A DNA stretch of 34,683 nt from an uncultured Alphaproteobacteria bacterium (GTDB lineage: Bacteria; Pseudomonadota; Alphaproteobacteria; Rickettsiales; UBA1997): assembly GCA_903849835.1 (NCBI GenBank), contig CAINKA010000081.1:1-34683 (forward strand), read 5' to 3'. The notes beneath the pieces are model-generated. The model was not told the origin of the DNA. It did no database searches and worked only from the letters and a program-made list of their open reading frames with translations. Each line of letters starts with the position of its first letter. Position 1 is the first letter of the stretch. Below, piece by piece: positions 14,208-21,585 of this stretch. The position numbers and the translations under genes are program-made.

Positions 14208-15867
14208 TTGACCACCTCTCAATCAAATCTTGGTGTAGCTTGTAAGAGTATTTCTCTTTCTGTTGGTATGCTGCTTCGGTATGCCTTTCGACGAGGTGAT
14301 TGTGATCAACTAAAACACTTATGATTCTCTCAAGATCATCATCTTTGTATGAGCCAAACTTTCTTCCCAAATCTCGTTTGGTAAATTCGCCAAAAAAGAT
14401 GTTTTGTTTTTCTCCTGATTGAAACTTTTTTCTTATCTTCTCAATCAACTCCAAAGCTTTGCTTTTGTGCCTGCCTTCGCCGCTTAAAATTCCATAAATT
14501 CTTCCCGCATGGCTTTCGAGATAAGCGCAGAAGAGAATTGCTTTTACTAGAGTCGCGGCATCAATCGCTCTTTGATTCTTATCATTCTTGACGAGATAAA
14601 AAATCAGGCACAAAGCTGGTAAAAGTTTGTGATATTTACCAAGATGTTGCGAGAGTAAGTTTTTACCCTCTTTGTAAAGCTTTAAAGATTTCTTACTGGT
14701 CTCAACATACCAACGTTGATAAATTTTTTGCGCCTCATCATCAAAAGAAAAGTAAGGGTAGGTTTTACCATCTTTCTCGATTGACCCACTTGAGCAGCTA
14801 AAAAAATCACTATTGTTTAGAAAGCGAACAATCGCAGAAATTTTACTTCTAGCCTCTTCATTTGGTTTTTCATCAACGTATTCAAAGCTGTCAATTGGAT
14901 CTGGGTAAACCAATAACTGAAACCTTTGCAATAAACCGTCGTTAAGGCTGTTTGCGGCTCTTTCTAAATAAGTTTTGATCTTGTCGTGTTGAGTTGTTCC
15001 AACTATTGAAATTGAGGCGTTTTTGGCAAGTACAGAACCTCTGCCAATAGTATCGCTTCTAAAGGTTGAATTTCCGTTCCACATCTCAAGAAAATAGGCT
15101 CGGTCAGCTTCATGTTCTTTTTTATCTAAATTTGAAAAGAACGCAGAAAGTTCGTCGCGCTCAAGAAGGATCGAAGAGTTTTTGTTGTCTCTTAAAATTT
15201 CGGTAATTTTTTGAGTAGTGCCATCTTTGATTATGAATCTTTCTAGGCAGACTCTTTCAGGATCTTGAAGGCTGCACAACCTATCTTCAATTTGCGTAGT
15301 TGATGCGCCGCTTTTTTTTATCAGTTTTTTAAACTCCTCCTCCAAAGCCTGCTTGGTGTTTTTGTATTTACTCAACTCTTTTTCGTACTGAGCTTTTTTG
15401 CTGTCATAATCTTCTTGGGCTTTCATCTCTAGTGGTGAAAAGAAAAACAAAGCCTGCTTTAAAGAGTCAGATTTTCTTGAGCTGGGATTTCCGATTACTC
15501 CGCCCCATAAATTGGCAAAGACGCAAAAATCATCTTTTAATTTTGGTTTGATTGTCGCCTTGCCAGCTATTAAAGAAGACAGGCCGGTGATGAGCGGAAT
15601 TGCGATGAATTCAGGAGGTACGGAAAGGCCTTTAGAAGTATCATCCACAAACTCTTTCAGCTCAGTTGGTAAAAATAGCTCGGTTTGAAACTTTGCAACC
15701 TCCGCCAAATCGTTGCTGCTTACTTGCCTTAATTCACCACCAGCATTTGAGTTGCGAAAATCATCCATGCTGGTGAAGCCCATTTTAAGGGCTAAGTCAG
15801 CTTCTAAGCCTTGCTCTTCTAAGCCTTGCTCTTCCAAGCTTGCTGGTTTTTTGTTATAGGGAAGCAT
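14197..15867 (-). CDS. DUF3987 / YfjI-like primase-helicase-type ATPase
   Basis: A 556-residue protein of the DUF3987 (YfjI) group, found in islands and satellites and thought to take part in element replication. Residues 120-140 contain WGGVIGNPSSRKSDSLKQAL, the Walker A-like loop (GNPSSRKS), and SSILLERDELSAFF (231-244) supplies the acidic Walker B-like motif with E236, D238 and E239. A coiled-coil insert (about 150-185) lies between them. The end is rich in helix-turn patterns. A start oddity is the tandem LEEQG repeat (residues 11-22). A GGAGG ribosome binding site 5 bases before the ATG at 15867 sets the start, 14 bases inside the AlpA-like gene's end. An assigned enzymatic role is inference from the family. 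Confidence 0.8.
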   Translation of the reverse strand: MLPYNKKPASLEEQGLEEQGLEADLALKMGFTSMDDFRNSNAGGELRQVSSNDLAEVAKFQTELFLPTELKEFVDDTSKGLSVPPEFIAIPLITGLSSLIAGKATIKPKLKDDFCVFANLWGGVIGNPSSRKSDSLKQALFFFSPLEMKAQEDYDSKKAQYEKELSKYKNTKQALEEEFKKLIKKSGASTTQIEDRLCSLQDPERVCLERFIIKDGTTQKITEILRDNKNSSILLERDELSAFFSNLDKKEHEADRAYFLEMWNGNSTFRSDTIGRGSVLAKNASISIVGTTQHDKIKTYLERAANSLNDGLLQRFQLLVYPDPIDSFEYVDEKPNEEARSKISAIVRFLNNSDFFSCSSGSIEKDGKTYPYFSFDDEAQKIYQRWYVETSKKSLKLYKEGKNLLSQHLGKYHKLLPALCLIFYLVKNDKNQRAIDAATLVKAILFCAYLESHAGRIYGILSGEGRHKSKALELIEKIRKKFQSGEKQNIFFGEFTKRDLGRKFGSYKDDDLERIISVLVDHNHLVERHTEAAYQQKEKYSYKLHQDLIERWSNEK

Positions 15868-16078
15868 CTTTGCCTCCGTTCTGATTTTTGTAGCTCTCTA
15901 CAAGAGTTTTGATGTCTTCAATTGCCCAAGCTGTTGTTCTTTCTCCAAGTTTTACAGGCTTTGGAAAGCGACCATCTTTGACGCCATCCCACCAAGTTGA
16001 TTTTCCGATTGGAAATATTTTTAAAATTTCTTTGACTCTGAGGAAGCCGATTTCTGGAAGTAAGTTTTTTTGTTGCAT
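15854..16078 (-). CDS. AlpA-family regulator / excisionase-like HTH
   Basis: A 74-residue protein with the MerR-like helix-turn-helix used by AlpA regulators: GFLRVKEILKIFPIGKSTWW followed by DGVKDGRFPKPVKLGERTTAWAIEDI. AlpA of prophage CP4-57 activates integrase and excision. The frame can open at a TTG (16114), but the ATG at 16078 gives the typical length and removes a non-conserved leader, so it is chosen. It lies between the integrase/313-residue pair and the DUF3987 gene, which it overlaps by 14 bases. It probably controls the element's excision or its replication operon. Confidence 0.85.
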   Translation of the reverse strand: MQQKNLLPEIGFLRVKEILKIFPIGKSTWWDGVKDGRFPKPVKLGERTTAWAIEDIKTLVESYKNQNGGKDASL

Positions 16079-16202
16079 GTTTTTTACCGTTTTAATTAAA
16101 CAAAATTTGTTCAACGAGGAACGGCAAAAGCTTACGATGTATCTTTTGGTCTTTGAGGGAAGTGGATTAGAAAAACGGTAATTACCAAAACAAAAACGGT
16201 AA

Positions 16203-17144
16203 TTACTCTTTTTTGGATTGGTCTTCTTCTAAGGATTTTTCTACATGTAAGCGGATCGTCTTTTCATCCATATCAATGCCAGCCTCTGTGGAGATGGTTT
16301 TCTTGATCATCGAGACTCTATTGGTTTCACTTTTTCTATAGTGCTTTAGTACTAAGCCGCACAAGATTTTATACAAAGTTGTGACAACCCTTTGATCCTC
16401 TTTCCGTTTTGCTTCTTCTTTGAGATTTTTGTTTTCTTCCGTTAGTTTAAGATTTTTCTCCTCAGCAGTTGTAATTCTTTTTAGCGCATCCTCAAGAAGA
16501 GTCTTGTAATCAGGAGATTTTTCTAAAGTTATCAGCAGTTCTTTTGGCAATGAAATGTTTTTTGCTATTGCCCACTTTACATAGTCTGCGGGAATAATTT
16601 TTTTGTCAGTCATTTTAGGAATCACTCCTCCTGCACCAGTGGGTATTAGTTGTAGAGTTCCTATTCTTAACGATCTTGAGACCAACTCAAATAAGGTCGA
16701 GTATTTATGTGCAAAGGGTGATTCAAGATAATTCTGAACTCTTGCTAAATTCGTCATTCTTGGATCCTTGCCAAGCGTAAGGGCTACGCATTCATCGACA
16801 GTCCAATAATCAGCTAAATGCCAATGTTCCCAAATCGTATTCATAGCTGGATTATGAAATAAATCATAGTCCATCTTCTCTAATTCTATTTCATGCTTTG
16901 TTTTTCTTTTTGAGATTAACTCGTTATATAGCTCATCAAGTTTTTTTGGAGAATAAGAGGAAATTTTCTCCTTACATTCTTCTGCTTTTCTGGTCTCCTC
17001 TTTGTAATCAAGGGCATTACATTCATTTAAATCATAGCTCGAATTGTACTTATTGCTAAAACTCAGATGAGGAAATTTATCAAAAACCAGTGATGATATT
17101 TTTGATTCCTTGGTGTTCGGATTTGGTAGCTTTGTCATTATCAT
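16203..17144 (-). CDS. Unknown 313-aa element protein with coiled coil
   Basis: Not assigned. The middle holds HWHLADYWTVDECVALTLGKDP (about 130-150), a pattern seen in uncharacterised prophage and island proteins where a Trp-rich helix precedes an ALxLGxDP turn. After that comes a coiled coil of Glu/Lys heptads (about 230-260) and a C-terminal segment TEAGIDMDEKTIRLHVEKSL that reads like a winged-helix or HTH. A DNA-binding or recombination accessory role would fit. An AGAGG ribosome binding site precedes the ATG at 17144, which overlaps the integrase stop by 4 bases (ATGA). Confidence 0.7.
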   Translation of the reverse strand: MIMTKLPNPNTKESKISSLVFDKFPHLSFSNKYNSSYDLNECNALDYKEETRKAEECKEKISSYSPKKLDELYNELISKRKTKHEIELEKMDYDLFHNPAMNTIWEHWHLADYWTVDECVALTLGKDPRMTNLARVQNYLESPFAHKYSTLFELVSRSLRIGTLQLIPTGAGGVIPKMTDKKIIPADYVKWAIAKNISLPKELLITLEKSPDYKTLLEDALKRITTAEEKNLKLTEENKNLKEEAKRKEDQRVVTTLYKILCGLVLKHYRKSETNRVSMIKKTISTEAGIDMDEKTIRLHVEKSLEEDQSKKE

Positions 17145-18322
17145 TTTCCTCTCAGTTTTTTATCTAAAAAATCCGCCCACCACTGCATCATAACTTTACG
17201 TTCAGGCAAATATTGCGCATGGTTGTAAGCCGCTCTTACCTTATCTCTTTCGCCATGAGCAAGCTGGCGCTCAATATGATCTCTATTAAAACCATTCTCA
17301 TTTAATATTGTGCTCGCTGTCGAGCGGAATCCATGTACAGTCACTCTCGAATGATAACCCATGCGATAAATTGCACCAAGAAGAGTATTCTCACTCATAA
17401 TTTTTCCAGGACTTTGCTTGCTTGGAAATATACACTCATGATTGCCATTAATTTTTTGCATCTCTTTTAAAATGGCGAGAGCCTGTTTTGACAAAGGCAC
17501 GATATGCTTTTCTTTCATCTTCATTCTGCCAGGCGGTATGTGCCACTCTTTCTTATCGAAGTTAATTTCTTCCCATCTTGAGCCACGAACTTCAATTGTT
17601 CTGACGAAGGTCAGGATCAAAAATTTGAAAGCCATTTTGGTTTGATATTCACCATCATAATTTTCTAATTTTTTGAGAAATTCTGGCAGCTCATCTTCTT
17701 CTATTTTGGCATGATGAGTTGTGGTTTTTGGTATTAAGGCACCCCTTAAATCTGCTGAAATATCGTGCGTAGCTCTGCCACTTGAAATTGCGAATCTAAA
17801 AATCTGACCAGAAGTTTGCAGTGCGCGATGCGCGATATCTATCGCACCACGCTTTTCTATTTTTTGGATAGTTAGAAGCAGTTCTGGCGCAGTGATTTGA
17901 TTGATAGGGCGAAAGCCAATAACCGGCACAATATCTGTTTCTAATCTTTTAAGAATATTGCGAGCATGCTTTGGTTTCCATTTTGAAATATTTTTTTGAT
18001 GCCATTCGCGAGCTATATTTTCAAAAGAGTTTTCTGCACTAACAATTCTTTGAAGTTTTTGTTCGCGCTTTTCTTGCGACGGGTCAATTCCTTCAGCAAT
18101 TTGTTTTTTGGCTATGAATCTTTTGTCTCTCGCTTCCAATAGAGAGACGGTGGGGTAGGTGCCAAGTGCTAAGATTTTTTCTTTACCAGCGAACTTATAT
18201 TTAAGTCTCCAATATTTCCCGCCATTGGGATGAACCAGCAAATACATGCCCTCACCATCAGTTATCTTAAATTGTTTATCGGTTGGTTTCGCGTTTCTGA
18301 CTTTAATATCTGATAAAGGCAT
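17141..18322 (-). CDS. int: Tyrosine integrase, P4/CP4-57 type (DUF4102 arm-binding domain)
   Basis: A 393-residue site-specific recombinase that inserts the element at tRNA-Asn. The N-terminal arm-binding domain (DUF4102 type) shows MPLSDIKVRNAKPTDKQFKI and YLLVHPNGGKYWRLKYKF. The core-binding domain spans about 95-185. The catalytic domain has R241 (FVRTIEVRG), the Lys region RMKMKEKH (266-273), H330 and R333 (HGFRS), H356 (LAHGERD) and the nucleophile Y366 (AAYNHA); all residues are present, so the enzyme looks intact. Its start faces the tRNA, and five GGGGTATA-type boxes lie just upstream, probably arm sites and an autoregulatory operator. Confidence 0.95.
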   Translation of the reverse strand: MPLSDIKVRNAKPTDKQFKITDGEGMYLLVHPNGGKYWRLKYKFAGKEKILALGTYPTVSLLEARDKRFIAKKQIAEGIDPSQEKREQKLQRIVSAENSFENIAREWHQKNISKWKPKHARNILKRLETDIVPVIGFRPINQITAPELLLTIQKIEKRGAIDIAHRALQTSGQIFRFAISSGRATHDISADLRGALIPKTTTHHAKIEEDELPEFLKKLENYDGEYQTKMAFKFLILTFVRTIEVRGSRWEEINFDKKEWHIPPGRMKMKEKHIVPLSKQALAILKEMQKINGNHECIFPSKQSPGKIMSENTLLGAIYRMGYHSRVTVHGFRSTASTILNENGFNRDHIERQLAHGERDKVRAAYNHAQYLPERKVMMQWWADFLDKKLRGK

Positions 18323-18328
18323 GGAGTT

Positions 18329-18384
18329 GGGGTATATTGTTTCGGGGGTATAATTTATACCACCTTTTATACCCCATATACCCC
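18329..18384. promoter_or_regulatory. Integrase arm-type repeats / operator (GGGGTATA x5)
   Basis: GGGGTATA boxes lie at 18329-18336 and 18345-18352, a degenerate inverted box at 18356-18361, and inverted boxes at 18368-18375 and 18377-18384. A TATAAT-like core lies at 18349-18354. The cluster is directly upstream of the integrase ATG, so Int binding would both build the recombination complex and repress or tune its own promoter. Matching boxes lie near the left end at 11385 and 11397. Confidence 0.6.
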
Positions 18385-18490
18385 AAAGATGTCAACGGAT
18401 GATTTTGGACGGTGTTGGGCTAGAGATTCTTATTTGAAGGCTTCGGGAGGCTTTTTGTTGGACTTTGCTGGATGTTGTGAGCCATATAGA

Positions 18491-18508
18491 TGGCTCCCTG
18501 GGAAGGAT
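18491..18508 (-). repeat. Right attachment site within tRNA-Asn 3' end
   Basis: TGGCTCCCTGGGAAGGAT is the last 18 bases of the tRNA on the minus strand and pairs with the imperfect copy at 11309-11325. It preserves the tRNA after integration. Confidence 0.7.
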
Positions 18509-18565
18509 TCGAACCTCCGACCAAGTGATTAACAGTCACTTGCTCTACCACTGAGCTACCAGGGA
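18491..18565 (-). tRNA. tRNA-Asn (anticodon GTT)
   Basis: Read on the minus strand, the gene runs from TCCCTGG (18565-18559) to CCAGGGA plus G and an encoded CCA. The anticodon loop is CTGTTAA with anticodon GTT between the AGTGA/TCACT stem. The T-arm is GGAGGTTCGAATCCTTCC. Its 3' end is the right attachment site of the integrated element and remains intact. Confidence 0.96.
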
Positions 18566-18631
18566 ATATGGGAATTTTTCGGGGGAAGGGGGCGCAAGCT
18601 ACGAATCTGTTTCGAAAAATCAACAGGCAAA

Positions 18632-18664
18632 AAATAAGAGCTGGAGTGGCTCCAGCTCTTATTT
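18632..18664 (-). terminator. Hairpin terminator after the Bax-inhibitor gene
   Basis: A perfect 15-bp stem, AAATAAGAGCTGGAG with CTCCAGCTCTTATTT around a 3-base loop, lies 22 bases beyond the stop codon. On the minus strand it is followed by TTTTGCC. It separates the Bax-inhibitor gene from tRNA-Asn. The AT-rich ends of the stem also allow weaker use from the other direction. Confidence 0.75.
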
Positions 18665-18685
18665 GCTGACAAAATTTAGAATCGA

Positions 18686-19411
18686 TTAATTTCTGCGATC
18701 TCCGAAGAAGCGAAGCAACATCAGGAAGAGGTTGATGAAGTCCATGTAAAGATTTAGAGCGCCCATGACGGCCATTTTGCCCGTCATTTCGCTGTCTCCT
18801 GCGAAGTGGTAGTAAGCTTGTTTGATCCTTTGTGTGTCATAGGCTGTGAGGCCAATGAAGATAAAGACTCCAATGACTGACAAAGCAAATTCCATCGCAG
18901 AACTTTTCAAGAAAATATTCACCAAAGATGCGATGATTAAGCCAATCAAACCCATGATTAAAAAGGATCCGAGCCCACTCAAATCTTTTTTAGTTGAGTA
19001 GCCGTAGAGACTCATCGCGCCAAAAGTTGAAGCGCTGATGAAGAAGACGCGAGCAACGCTGGCGCCGGTGTAAACTATCAAAATTGTGGATAGTGAAAGG
19101 CCCATCAATCCAGAATAAATCCACAAATAATTTTTAGCTTTTTCTGCGGAAATTGAATTTAGTTTGTAGCTGAAAAAGAAGACGAAGCCAAGAGGGGCAA
19201 GCATCACGACCCAAGCAAGTGGAGTTCCAAAAAATAATTGCATCAAAGCAGGAGAGCTTGCAACTAGGAATGCCACGGCTCCAGAGATTCCAAGTGCGAT
19301 TCCCATGAAGTTGTAAACTTTCACCATATAGTCGCGAAGGCCGGCGTCGTAGCTTGTTGACCTTGATGCCGCTGACGCGAAGGACACTGTTTTGTTGTTA
19401 AAATCTGACAT
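18686..19411 (-). CDS. Bax inhibitor-1 / YccA family membrane protein
   Basis: A 241-residue protein with about seven membrane helices and the family motif GLTAYDTQRIK near residue 190, followed by a final membrane segment and FGDRRN. BI-1 proteins act as pH-sensitive calcium leak channels and, in bacteria such as E. coli YccA, modulate the FtsH protease. The N-terminus (SFASAASRSTSYDAGLRDYM) matches the usual soluble leader. A GAGG ribosome binding site 5 bases before the ATG at 19411 supports the start. It is transcribed away from aroK across a 120-base gap and has a clear terminator. Confidence 0.93.
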   Translation of the reverse strand: MSDFNNKTVSFASAASRSTSYDAGLRDYMVKVYNFMGIALGISGAVAFLVASSPALMQLFFGTPLAWVVMLAPLGFVFFFSYKLNSISAEKAKNYLWIYSGLMGLSLSTILIVYTGASVARVFFISASTFGAMSLYGYSTKKDLSGLGSFLIMGLIGLIIASLVNIFLKSSAMEFALSVIGVFIFIGLTAYDTQRIKQAYYHFAGDSEMTGKMAVMGALNLYMDFINLFLMLLRFFGDRRN

Positions 19412-19531
19412 TAAGACCTCGATTGTTGGTTAAGAAATTGGTTGAGAAAAATGAGTGAGAAAACTTGATTTAAACTTCTCCGCAAGTGAATTTGCACCGG
19501 TGATTTAGTTTCGCCAAACAAATTTTCAAGA

Positions 19532-20071
19532 ATGAAAAATAATTCCGATAAGAAAAAAATAATTGCGATTATTGGCTTGATGGGTGTCGGCAAAACCACG
19601 ATTGGCGCGAAGTTAGCGGAAAAGTTAAAATATTATTTTATCGATTGCGATCAGGAAATTGAAGATCGCGAAAAAAAAACCATCAAAGAAATTTTTGCAC
19701 AAAATAGTGAAAAATATTTTCGTGAAATCGAAAAAAAAACTATCAGAGAAATAGTTTTGCGTGATGAAAATATTGTGCTTTCCCTTGGTGGTGGCGCCTT
19801 CATGGACGAAGAGATGCGAAAAATTCTGAAAGAAAAAGCGATTACAATTTGGCTCAGCGCCACAATTGACGCCATTATTTATCGCGTTGGAAGTAAAAAT
19901 ATTCGCCCGCTTTTAAACCAAAAAAATAAAAGAAATGTTTTGGAAGAGCTGGCCGTGAAGCGTTATCCAATCTATGCTGAAGCTGATTTAAAATTTGATA
20001 CGACTGACGAAAATCACGATGTTTTGATCAGAAAAATTGTTAAACAAATCGCGCAATTAAATGAAAAATAA
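19532..20071 (+). CDS. aroK: Shikimate kinase AroK
   Basis: AroK phosphorylates shikimate at the 3-hydroxyl, using ATP, in the route to chorismate. The 179-residue protein has Walker A GLMGVGKT (15-22), the shikimate-binding FIDCDQEIE (Asp38/Asp40), Arg64 in YFREIE and the GGG of LSLGGGAF (86-88), with the lid segment SKNIRPLLN further on. The last codons overlap aroB by 11 bases, a conserved aroKB arrangement that suggests translational coupling. The pair implies that the organism makes its own aromatic amino acids or folate precursors, at least in part. Confidence 0.96.
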   Translation: MKNNSDKKKIIAIIGLMGVGKTTIGAKLAEKLKYYFIDCDQEIEDREKKTIKEIFAQNSEKYFREIEKKTIREIVLRDENIVLSLGGGAFMDEEMRKILKEKAITIWLSATIDAIIYRVGSKNIRPLLNQKNKRNVLEELAVKRYPIYAEADLKFDTTDENHDVLIRKIVKQIAQLNEK

Positions 20072-21158
20072 AATCTCAGTTTCGCTCGGCGAAAGAAGCT
20101 ACGACATTTTAATCGCGAAAAATTCTGTCGAATATTTGCCAGAATTTTTGGGGCAAAAAAATTACAGCAAAATTTTTATCATCACCGATGAAAATGTTGC
20201 GAAACTGCATCTATCAAGCTTCAAGAAGGTTTTTAAAAAAACAAAATTCACGCCAGAAATTATTAAAATAAAATCTGGAGAGCAGGCGAAATCTTTTAAA
20301 TCTTTGGAAAAAATTTGTGAAAAGATTTTAGCAAAAGGAATTGATCGCAAGTCGCTGATCATTGCTTTTGGCGGTGGTGTGGTTGGTGATTTATCTGGTT
20401 TTGTTGCATCGATTTTGTTGCGAGGAGTTGATTTTATCCAAGTGCCTACAACCTTGTTGGCAGCGGTTGACAGCTCTGTCGGAGGAAAAACCGCGATTAA
20501 CAGCAAGTCGGGAAAAAATTTAATTGGCAGTTTTTACCAACCGCAATTAGTGATTTGTGATTTAAATTTTTTGAAAACTTTATCACAGCGCGAACTCAGA
20601 TCTGGCTACGCCGAAGTGGTGAAATATGGTTTTATTCGTGACGAAAAATTCTTCGAATTTCTGGAAGAAAATTATCAAAAAATTTTTAGCTGTGACGAAA
20701 AAATTCTAGAAAAAATAATCACGCGTTCTTGCGAAATAAAATCTGAAATTGTTGGTCGCGACGAACTTGAATCTGGCGAGCGCGCATTGCTAAATTTCGG
20801 TCATACTTTCGGTCATATTTTTGAAACCGAAACCAATTATTCTGACGAAATTTTGCATGGAGAAGCGGTTGCTTTAGGAATGTTGATGGCTGCAAAAATG
20901 TCACAAAATTTTAACATGATTACAGAAAATGATTTTTTACGAATCAAGTCACACCTAGAAAACGTTGGCTTCACGATTGATCCAAAAAAAATTCGTAAAA
21001 ATTGGAATGAAAAAAATTTGATCAGCCATCTGTTCAAAGACAAAAAAAATGAAGGGCAGAATTTAACTTTTATTTTGTTGGAAAAAATTGGCGAAGCGGT
21101 GATTAAAAAATCTGTGGAGCTGAAAAATTTTGAGAAAATTTTAGCGGAATTTTTGTAA
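20061..21158 (+). CDS. aroB: 3-dehydroquinate synthase AroB
   Basis: AroB converts DAHP to 3-dehydroquinate, the second step of the shikimate pathway, with NAD and a divalent metal. The NAD-binding GGGVVGDLSGF starts at G104, followed by VPTTLLAAVDSSVGGKTAIN and the substrate/metal segment with GYAEVVKYG. The metal-ligand motif LNFGHTFGH has His248 and His252, and HGEAVALGM comes later. The length of 365 residues is typical. The start overlaps aroK by 11 bases. It is the second gene of a two-gene operon ending before tRNA-Leu. Confidence 0.97.
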   Translation: MKNKISVSLGERSYDILIAKNSVEYLPEFLGQKNYSKIFIITDENVAKLHLSSFKKVFKKTKFTPEIIKIKSGEQAKSFKSLEKICEKILAKGIDRKSLIIAFGGGVVGDLSGFVASILLRGVDFIQVPTTLLAAVDSSVGGKTAINSKSGKNLIGSFYQPQLVICDLNFLKTLSQRELRSGYAEVVKYGFIRDEKFFEFLEENYQKIFSCDEKILEKIITRSCEIKSEIVGRDELESGERALLNFGHTFGHIFETETNYSDEILHGEAVALGMLMAAKMSQNFNMITENDFLRIKSHLENVGFTIDPKKIRKNWNEKNLISHLFKDKKNEGQNLTFILLEKIGEAVIKKSVELKNFEKILAEFL

Positions 21159-21264
21159 TTTTTTCTAATTGCAAATTGTCGGTCTAATTTTACTTTGCCG
21201 CGCTTCAAATTTTCTGCCCGCGTGATGAGTTTGAAGCGACCACGCAAGTGGGAACAATGATCAC

Positions 21265-21352
21265 GCCTGCGTGATGGAATGGTAGACATAACGGACTTAA
21301 AATCCGTGGAGCTTTATCGCTCTTGCCGGTTCAAGTCCGGCCGCAGGTACCA
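21265..21352 (+). tRNA. tRNA-Leu (anticodon TAA)
   Basis: A class II tRNA of 88 bases with CCA encoded. The acceptor GCCTGCG pairs with CGCAGGT (one G-U). The anticodon loop CTTAAAA gives TAA between the ACGGA/TCCGT stem. A variable arm (GGAGCTTTATCGCTCTT) follows and the T-arm is GCCGGTTCAAGTCCGGC. It reads UUA leucine codons, which are frequent in this AT-rich genome. Confidence 0.95.
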
Positions 21353-21377
21353 AATGCTCGTCGGCTTTTGAGCGCTG

Positions 21378-21455
21378 ACGCATGTTCTTCAGCGGATTTC
21401 GTCGGTCGCGTATGTTGAATACGCTCCACTCCTCAACCCGCTGAACAACACGCGT
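21378..21455. repeat. Imperfect palindrome after tRNA-Leu
   Basis: Arms 21378-21395 (ACGCATGTTCTTCAGCGG) and 21438-21455 match as inverted repeats at 16 of 18 positions. Between them is a second hairpin, GCGTAT/ATACGC (21408-21424). The nested design looks like a mobile palindromic element or a structured RNA. No second copy is seen in this window. Confidence 0.55.
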
Positions 21456-21463
21456 TAATGATT

Positions 21464-21548
21464 GTAGGGGCTGGTCTTGTGCCAGCCCGCGGGCGACCAC
21501 AAGGGTCGCCCCTACAAAAGAGCTGCGACCACAAGGGTCGCTCCTACA
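21464..21548. repeat. GTAGGGG palindromic repeat cluster
   Basis: Begins GTAGGGGCTGGTCTTGTGCC, continues with CGGGCGACCACAAGGGTCGCCCCTAC, and ends with a second partial copy GCGACCACAAGGGTCGCTCCTAC. It matches the clusters at 5925 and 9296. It lies 38 bases before the VirB6-like gene, so it may occupy its leader. Confidence 0.88.
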
Positions 21549-21585
21549 AACATCCGCAAAACCAAAAATATCCACCTTTTTTCCA

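Larger units (their letters stand above)
11309..18508 (-). mobile_element. Integrative element at tRNA-Asn (~7.2 kb)
   Basis: A tyrosine integrase gene lies 168 bases from the 3' end of tRNA-Asn, and the segment ends 7.2 kb away in an imperfect copy of that tRNA 3' end (11309-11325 against 18491-18508). All eight genes between run on the minus strand with overlaps of 4-14 bases or small gaps. The content is integrase, unknown, AlpA-like regulator, DUF3987 ATPase, unknowns, HGGxSTG protein and an RDD membrane protein. No capsid, portal, terminase, relaxase or type IV coupling gene is recognisable. The layout fits a phage satellite or genomic island. Ends are set by the direct repeats and are approximate. 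Confidence 0.82.
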
